Positions 49,431 through 64,000 of a stretch of DNA of 64,000 bases are shown one piece after another; the stretch's first letter is position 1; every line of letters begins with the position of its first letter. Below the pieces are notes generated by a model. The model had not been told where the DNA came from. It made no database searches and was given only the letters and a program-made list of their open reading frames with translations. Source of the DNA: Trochalopteron elliotii (Eukaryota > Chordata > Aves > Passeriformes > Leiothrichidae); contig JANPWX010000109.1 of NCBI GenBank assembly GCA_024734555.1, positions 554,227 to 618,226 on the forward strand. The letters run 5' to 3'. A program made the position numbers and the translations under genes.

Positions 49431-52400
49431 CCCCCTCCGTAATTAACCTGGTATATTACCCATAATACTCCAGGCTGATAGTCCCACAATGGACCACCTT
49501 ATCTGCATCAGGAGAAAAGAAGGGTATGCTATGACTTCTGGAAAAGCTGAAAAGGTGTAAGATTTCCCCTCTACCGCAAACGCGCATCTTCTTCGACTCC
49601 ATCAGCAACCAACCTCTCCTCAGCCAGGAGACCAAAACCCTGTGACAGCCAGCAGGCAGGAGCAAGGCTGTCCTGGGAAATGCAGCTGTAGAGGATCTGA
49701 TCTGCCCAAGGTTGCTCTCTGCAGCTGCAGCAGAGCTGGAAGAAGACACAGCTCTGTGCTTTGCCCCTTATTTACAACACTGTCCTTGTCCTTGATTTCC
49801 TTTATGCAGAACCAGGCTACAGCCTGCGCCTCCTGAGATGCAGAACAGCTCTGAGGAGCAATGCCTACCCACCTGGCTTGTCTGCCAGCAAGGAGAGGTG
49901 TCATCTCAGATGTAAAAGGTACAGCATCACAGCTGGCAGGTGATCCTGAAGGAACTGGTGCTCTCTAACAGCTGTGAAGGTGACAATGAGACACCGAGAT
50001 GTTATTTACTGCATCAGCACAGAGCAACCTTAGGACTGTGCTAGTCATGAGACAGTGAGTGACACATGAGGGCTGGTGAGATAAACAGCTTCTTTGGAAA
50101 GAGTCTGGAGGGCGAGAGAGCACTACTTCCAAAGCTCATATCCATGAAAATACAGCCTATGGTCAGACAAGCTCCAAATACTCACAAAGAGGCTGATCCC
50201 TGATGGAGCGAGGTTTTGCTTACCCACCACAATCAGCTCTTCTGGAAACACAGAGGTATCATGTGTGATTAGGGCATTTCAAAAACTCCCTAATGATACA
50301 GGTATTCCAAAGGCTCTTTGGAGATCTGGAGGTGTGGAAGTGTGTCCCATCTTCTACTAGAATTAAAGCAAACAAGGACTACCGGCACAAATTCTTTTGT
50401 GCTCTGTGGAGAAATACATATTTCAGGACTGTTAAATGACCTTATTGGCATCCCATTACTGCCTGGAATTTCCAGTGTGTATGTATGCACGTCCACTAGA
50501 GCAGGGACATCTTTTCTTATCAACAAGAAAAACCCGTGGTCACAGCTACCACACTCAGGCAATTTGCAGTGGGGCATGTCAGGAGATGTACACACTGCAC
50601 AAAGAAGCATCCGTGCCTGTGGATTCAAACAGGGAGCAAAGTGCTGCTCTGCCCCTTCCTTTGCCTGGCTGACCAATCTGAGAGGGGAGTAGCACTGAGA
50701 GGCAGGGTCAGCCCAGGCTAAGGGGTAAACACACACTCTCTTTACAGAGTACAATCACTTACCTCTGGGAGCTCTGTGGGAGGGCCAAACTTGAGGAACT
50801 ATCAGCAAAATGTCAGCAGTCCCTGAGAGACATGGACCTTCATCATGGAGCACAATGAAACAATGACATATTCCTAAAAACTCTGCTGAGAAATTCAGTC
50901 AGACTGTCAGGCTAAAATTCTGTATTAAGAATACAAGGTTGAGGTATTGAGGAACTGAGATCTCTCTAAACTTTAATTCACCTTTCTTGATACTCCTGGG
51001 TTTCTCTCAGATTACACAAAAATATGCTATGCAGACTCAGGTTTTGGTTCCCCTGCATTAGGTGAGGTGTTATAAAGGACTTAGTGGGGTGCAAAAAAAA
51101 ACAACAGTAAACTGTGACGAGGTGCCCAAGATGGGACTATCTGGGTCTATTTTATTTGTGGGGCAGGCTCTTAGATCTCTCAATTTCCCCATTATTTAGA
51201 ATAATAAAGAGCAAGGTTGTTTTTCTGCATTGCAGTCTGCAACAGACTCAGACCAAAAATAACAATTCCCAGCATCAACAGCCCCACAAATGCACAAGTT
51301 TGGACTGTTTTACTATGCAGGGGTAGGCTTTGTGTGGTTTCTAGCTTAGCTGAACTCACATAAACCTATAGAGAACTGAAAGTTTAGGAAAAGCCTGGTT
51401 TACCCATGTGATTTATGTTCTCATACAGCTATCAAAGATAAGGGCACTGTTTCCTCTGTCTTCCCTGCAATGAGTAAGCAGAAGTCTGCTTTGCACACAT
51501 GGACCAATGCATTTTGCCCTCGTAGGGTAAAAACACTAAAACCAAAATCACCCTCTGGGGTCTGCATCCTTTTACATTCTTTCAGGAACTGAAAGACATT
51601 CAGCAAAATTCACTTTGCAGGGCTGATGGGAAAATGGCCATTTCTTCCCAACACTGTCTTCCATAAGGAACAAAAGCTTCACTTTCCCCAACTTCACTCC
51701 GGAGAGCAGCTCTGCAGGTCCTACTCCTGTACACAATCCACAGAGAGAGACCTGCAAGCCTGAGAGCAGCTCCACAAGCATCCATGGGATTTCCTAGGTC
51801 TGACTGCAGGACAGGTATCAAATCTGAAGACAGAAGGATTTGTCAGCATCACTGATATTCGCTCCTGCTCTCAACACATGAGCAAGTTATCATTCAACTT
51901 AGCTAAGAAGGTGAAGAGGGAAGTAAAAGAAGAGATTTCAATCCAAAACTTTTTTTTTCTGTTAAAGACTGACATCAACACTGCTTTATCATGTTCCAGA
52001 ATTGCCTGATGTTAGCTGGTATCAGCCGAGTCTCGGCAGGAATGCCAGGGACATTTGTTAGCACGAGGCACAGCTTTAGGGCTAGGGCAGCCTACCAGCA
52101 CTGCAATCAGCTGAGATCCTCTCTTCCATTTTCCAGCTCAGTGCTCAATTCCATATTAAACAAGCACTAGTACAAGTGGAGCTGCAGAACACAAAGCCAG
52201 ACAATAAAGCCCTGAAGAGCAGAGGGAAGGCAGTTTCCACCCACTTTCTCTCCCTCTGGGTGGAAAAGGCAAACAGAAGTTCAATAGCACAAAGTCTGTC
52301 CTGCTGCAATCTTGGAACAAGCTGCAGCTGGAGCATCCCATTGCTGCCATAAACCAAAGCAGGGCAGGATGCTTGCCCTGCACCAGGGAGCAGCGTCCAG

Positions 52401-54269
52401 CAGTGCTCAGACAAGCTGTGTTAGCTGCCTCCAGCAGGCACAGGCAATCCATGGGAGTTTGCATCCAATCTGCCTCTGCTCCCACCTCCCTCTCATCCCC
52501 ATAGCAGTTCAGCTCCCTGGGCACTCCCCACAATTCAGCCCCTAATTCACACAACTCTGCTCTGAGTTGCTGCCCTTCCTGTAGTCACAGGGTGTCGACG
52601 CAGTCTGTATCTGTTGTCCTTCACAAACAGCACAGCACCTCCTGCATCCTTGCCTGTTAACAACTCTGCCTTCTGCTTCATTCCTGGAATAGCTTCTAAC
52701 TCTTTCCTTCAAGCCAGATTCATTAACCAGCTGCTGCAGAGCTGTTTGCCTCCCCCAGGTACTCTGTGCATGTCATTTGTTAATGACTCATCTCAGCCTG
52801 GGCTCATTGCAGACGTCCCCCTCCTTTTGCAGCACCAAGCCCTTCACTGGCACACCAGGAAAGCCAAACACACAAACAGCTCCATCTCCTCCAATACCCC
52901 AGTCCCTTCTCTGTTCTCTGTCACCATCAGACATGGGACAGCTTTTTATTCAAGGTGCTGTTTCCTCCCTTGCTGCTTTGCTGATCAAAGGCAATGCGAA
53001 CCAAAGCGTAAATAAGATCCTCACCCCCAGCCAGGCTTTGAGAACAGCAAAAACACAAGAACAAACTCAAAAACTTCCAATCACTTCAGCAAACTAATGT
53101 GACTCCTGCAACTAGCAGGAAATAAACACCAAGAATGCCAAACTTACATCTACTTCCCCAGCAGCCCGTGGCTTGATGAGGAGCTAAAATGATTCCCAAA
53201 GGCATTTGTATTCCTCCTGCCACTTTGCAGGACTGATATTAAAAATGGAAAGGAAAGAGGACCATAGAGCCTCTCCTCACTAGTCAAATCCAGTGAGGAA
53301 CTGGATGACCAGCACATTGCAGCTGTCCACGCAGCAAGGCAGAAACAGACCCAGTCCTTCTCCATCACACAGACTTGGGGACACAAGGTCCCACCTGCAC
53401 CTCCTGAGAAGCTGTTAGCTGAACACTGGGAGAAGCTGAAACAGGAGCTAATACTGCCACTGCTTGGGAAACAGTTCCCTTCAGTTACTGGTGAAGGCTT
53501 TGTGCTCTGGGCTTATCCACCTAACATCCTTGTTGCATTTCTAGGAGGAGAAAGAGCTGGTAAAGAATCAGAAGCCTGACCAGAATCAGAAGTTTCTGGG
53601 ACTTGGCCCACAAGAAGCTGGAGGGAGAGTATTTAGATCTTCCTCTCCAGATTAAAAGCTGGTGTGCCTGCACTGCAGGAGAAGAAAAGGAGAGGGATTT
53701 ACTTTCACAAGTGAGCAAGCCCTGTGACTGAGGACTGCAAACACGCAGATGGCAAAGAGTCCTGGTAGCAATAAGAGGAAGGCACGTGCGTTGCACAGGC
53801 AAATGCAGGTGACAGCTGGCTGCAGGACTGGAGCATTGTCACAGTCCTCTGCTTAAACAGCTCCCCTGCCTGCTCAGGGAAAGAGCTTCTCTTTACAGAA
53901 GTGAAATGCAGGGGCCAAACTACAAAGCAGCACTCTGCTAGACACCAAGGAAGGAACTGACTGGCCTAAGAGCACAACTACGAACCTTCCACAACCAGGT
54001 ATCAAAGCTGTTTAGGCTCAGGATACAGGGATCAGCTACCAGTTTTGCCACAGATCCTTCTGCACAAATCTGGACAAATATGAACTACTGACAAAATGTG
54101 AAGAAGCTTCCCTGTCTCCCAGATGCATCAGAGAGATCAGTCAGACCTTTGGTCAACATACACCAAATAACCAAATCAAATAAATGCTCAAGTGAACAAG
54201 TGCCATTGCACAACAAGCCTAAAACAGCCTCAAAGTCAAGACTCCAGACTCTGACATTAAATCAGCATT

Positions 54270-54275
54270 TTTAAT
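54270..54275 (-). promoter_or_regulatory. COPS7B: Candidate COPS7B polyadenylation signal (ATTAAA)
   Basis: The minus strand reads ATTAAA here, within an A/T-rich tract that also has CATAAA close upstream on the transcript, about 1.2 kb after the COPS7B stop. Plausible 3' end, but other weak signals nearby could be used instead. Confidence 0.35.
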
Positions 54276-55452
54276 TTTTTTTTAAAATGTGCTTTTTTAT
54301 GAATTGCTGTTCCAATGCTTCCCCCTTAAAAAAAAACCCCACACCTTGCCAAACTAGGTGCAAATCACCTGAAGTTAGTTTGTAACAAATAAAAAAAAAA
54401 CAACCCACAAAACAAAGGCTGAAATGCTTTAGAATCACAACAATGTACAAAAAAAAAGGGGAGGAAAATACAACCTGAAAGTGTTCAAAATTCAGAAAGA
54501 CTAGTCAAGTCCATTGCTTCAGCAAGGGGATGCTGCTGCGACCCCTGCCAGTGGGTCCTGGGCCACCAGCCTGCCTCAGTGCCAAACAGGCTCCTCTCCC
54601 ACTGTCGCCAGCATCCAAGGAAGAGTGAATGCATTACCCTTTGAAGGTATCAATGGGGGAAACAACTCACAAGCAGCTCTGGGAGGTCACATCACATTCA
54701 GGAGGAATAGTCTCTAGCATGCCCCTAACCACCTGCAAGGTCTGTGTGAGAGGGCAGCCTGCTTCCTCCTTACTGTACTGATGCCTCAGAGATGCAGAAC
54801 AGTGCTTTAAATCTGTGAGAGATTAAAGGGCTTAGTAAGGGCAGTAAACAGACAGTTAAGTAAACAGCCCAGCACTGGAACTCATCTTCACAGAGCGAGG
54901 TAGTGTGAATTTCACCCCAGTTTAAAATAGACAGGGGTAGCAGAAAGGCTGAAGACTTCCATGTAAAGCAGTTCCTGGCCTAGAAACCTTCCTGTGCTCC
55001 CTCTGGGAATGAAAAGATCTGTGTTGATGGCTTCCTCGCTCCCAGCCTGGCTTTGGTAGCCACACTTCAACCCTGGGGTTCAGATGCTTGCTATAGAAGT
55101 TCTCCCACGATCTGATTTAGTACAGCAGCTTCCTCCTCAAGGTTAAGCAGCAATGAACTAGCTGGGAGGGAGCAAAACGGTCCACAGATATTTTGGTTTT
55201 TTCCTGCCCCTTTTGGTTAGTCCCTTTCTTTAAAAGTCCCTCTTGACAGGACCAGAACAGGGACACCCTGAAAACTCATAGGAGCTGCACAGTGTAACTT
55301 AGCCAGGTGCTGCTAACTGGGAGCTGTTCAAACAGGGCTTTTACTTGCCAGCCAGGAAGGGACTGGCCCAGAACCCACTGAAAAAGGAGACACAGGCCCT
55401 TTTTGCTGCTCCTGTTGTCATTCCTAACCAACTGGCATTTAGATGGTATGTT
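54276..55452 (-). other. COPS7B: COPS7B 3' untranslated region (approximate)
   Basis: Sequence after the TAG at 55455-55453 down to the candidate poly(A) signal. It contains several homopolymer A/T runs (54300-54470). No repeat or ORF of interest. Confidence 0.5.
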
Positions 55453-62106
<6,654 letters not shown>

Positions 62107-63970
62107 CTGCCAGTAAAAGAACACAATATTAACACATCCTTTCTCCCCAGCTGAGTCCTGCCTGGCAGGGACCAGAAGGTGCCCAGCATAGCAACATTTC
62201 AGTGCCAGCAGAGCCAGGCTTTTCTTCAGCATTCAGGGGCAGGCCAGAAACCCAGCAGGTTCAACTGCTGATTTAGCTGGGGAGCAGGAATGACTCCCAC
62301 AATTTCTAAGCAAAATTTCTGTCTGAACAGTTCCCTAAAAGGATCTGCTCTTGTAGATCCCTTCTTGTTGGACAGGAGTTCAGATTTCATGCTGTTTTCA
62401 GACTTTTCCTTCTAGTGATGCTGCCAAATAATGCCAACTGTAAAGATGCTTATTAAAACACTTGATTGACTTCCCCCTTACACAGCTCCAAACCAGCAAC
62501 TAATGTAATTCCCTGTGAAGGACTGATGCACACAGTATTCCCACACATCCCACCTTTTCCTTTGACTCTGGCTACTGATACAGTGTGTCTCCATAATTCC
62601 CATTGCTTTCTGAACCCAAAAAGACAAAAAGAACTGTGGCCTGTAAGCAGCTCCCTGGTCTGCACTGCACAGTTCAAGTGTTTTGGGTTAACTGGAAAGC
62701 TTAAGTGATAAAAATACCCTTTCTACAAAGACTCTATTTAAGTCCCTATAAAGAGAGGTCTTTGTCTTCAGCTGCTGCCTGACATTTCTGGTGTGCATGT
62801 TGTCTCCCAGCACCAACATGTTGCTTTTGAAATGTAAACCACTATTTATTAACAAGTTCCACAAAATGAGCTGTTTGTTTACAAACAACTAAGACAAAAC
62901 TTCCCAAGCATGTTATTCAGAAACCAAACAAAGAAGTTAGCAGATAAGGGAGGTTTTGTGTTGTGTTTGTAGGGGATAATTATCAAGCAGAGGGTATAAC
63001 CTTGATGAGAACCAAACACCAGAGAACCCAAGAGCAGAGAACCTGTCTGGTTCTGTGTGACCCACATGGGCTGGGCCCACATCCACCCTTGTGAGGGGAG
63101 CACAGTCATACAGAGGTTTCACCAGGCCTAACCAAATTAAGGCTCGTGAAGGCACCACAGACAGCTTCCTGTATTAGTCAACTTCTAAAAATACACTTTA
63201 TTCTATTACACCTGCATGTACAAACGGTCTCAACTGGAGTGGGCAACCTTTCACACTCTCCACACAGAGATATCTCAGCCCCCGAGGTCTCTTTGGGGCT
63301 CTTTCCATCAGAGGCACAGGTGCAGCACCTCAGCCCTGACCAAGAGATCCCTGCACTACAGAACACTCAGTGTGCCTGCCAAACATCAGTGCTGCTCTCT
63401 CTGCTCACAGAGAAGGGACACACAGAGAGAGGACAATTTCCTCAGGAGAGAAAATGGGTTGACTGTGCTGGAAATGAGATTCAGATTTCACCGTTCTATT
63501 GTCCTCCCTCACAGGTAATCAAACCACACGCTGCTGTATGAGGTTACAAAAGACTGCTGGCTGTATCCATGCCCTGGTAGAAAAGGAATACCAATTCTCT
63601 GCCCCTTTCCAAGCAAATGTTCGGACAACTGCGGTGCTATTGCAATCTGCGTGCACACCCCTATCACGGGGAATACCTCGCTGCCTCCACAACCGACTTA
63701 CCCCGGTGAGAAGTGACTAAAATACAGCAGACACTCCAACACAGCTTGTCCAAAGGCTACAATAACCCAAGTCGGGGGACGAGCCGGGCTTCTCTCGCGG
63801 TCAGGCCTTTCTCAGGTAGCTCAGGGAGTTTCAGGGCGGGAAGCGGCCCGCAGACCCCGCAGCAGGAAGGCGGGGGTTTCCCGGCCCTGCCGTTCCCCCC
63901 AGACCCCTGGCAGAGCCCTCGGAGCCCGCCGAGCCCTGCCGCAGCGGGTAATTTACTGGGGGTCCCTCAC
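62107..63970 (-). other. COPS7B: COPS7B intron 1 (5' UTR intron)
   Basis: 1.9 kb between the 62106 acceptor and a consensus donor at 63970. No gene recognised inside. Confidence 0.6.
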
Positions 63971-64000
63971 CGCCGCCCGTGTTGCCCGGAGGCACCTCCC
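63740..64000 (-). promoter_or_regulatory. COPS7B: CpG island at the COPS7B 5' end
   Basis: CpG-dense sequence from about 63.74 kb to the window edge. On the minus strand, GGGCGGCG/GTGAGGG at 63971/63970 is a good donor for a non-coding first exon that starts at or beyond 64000. Housekeeping-type promoter. Confidence 0.65.

Larger units (their letters stand above)
45672..54261. other. Intergenic region between NPPC and COPS7B 3' ends
   Basis: About 8.6 kb between convergent genes. No coding exon, RNA gene or clear transposon was recognised. Short ORFs are frequent but unsupported. Two blocks resembling conserved non-coding elements (46.58-46.68 kb and 49.18-49.43 kb) are described separately. 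Confidence 0.7.

Overview
The window is vertebrate nuclear DNA, most probably from a bird. Three genes can be built exon by exon: DIS3L2 (minus strand, 5' part only), NPPC (plus, complete apart from an assembly gap) and COPS7B (minus, complete coding sequence). This is the COPS7B-NPPC-DIS3L2 block of human 2q37, here in inverted orientation. Compact introns (five DIS3L2 coding exons within about 26 kb; the mammalian gene spans hundreds of kb), very few interspersed repeats and one old CR1-type LINE remnant fit an avian genome. No bacterial genes, CRISPR arrays or intact mobile elements were found.

Layout. Bases 1-30.9 kb are AT-rich and hold the first five recognisable exons of DIS3L2, the 3'-5' exoribonuclease that degrades oligouridylated RNAs; its cold-shock domain 2, RNB and S1 parts lie left of the window. 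A GC-rich, CpG-dense stretch with a 344-bp gap (30970-31313) is the likely DIS3L2 promoter. A gene-poor GC-rich interval (31.3-41.8 kb) separates DIS3L2 from the head-to-head NPPC, which has a TATA box, a CRE-like site, a signal-peptide exon, an exon ending in the C-type natriuretic peptide, and a third exon with an AU-rich 3' UTR. A 392-bp gap (43299-43690) hides the middle of the propeptide. A further 8.6 kb of intergenic DNA leads to COPS7B, which converges on NPPC; its six coding exons (54, 25, 29, 67, 35 and 52 whole codons plus two junction codons) join in phase to 264 residues. Its CpG-island promoter runs off the right edge.

The three genes are neighbours by conserved synteny, not by shared function: RNA decay, peptide-hormone signalling (NPPC acting on the guanylyl cyclase receptor NPR-B) and the COP9 signalosome.

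The most interesting points are a predicted N-terminal extension of about 266 residues on DIS3L2 ahead of the position of the human start methionine; two substitutions in the mature CNP-22 peptide; an orphan CpG cluster with a CTCF-like motif in the last COPS7B intron; an unassigned coding-like open frame behind a splice-acceptor-like sequence at 884-1097; and several candidate regulatory elements around NPPC. No wholly new biological system was found.
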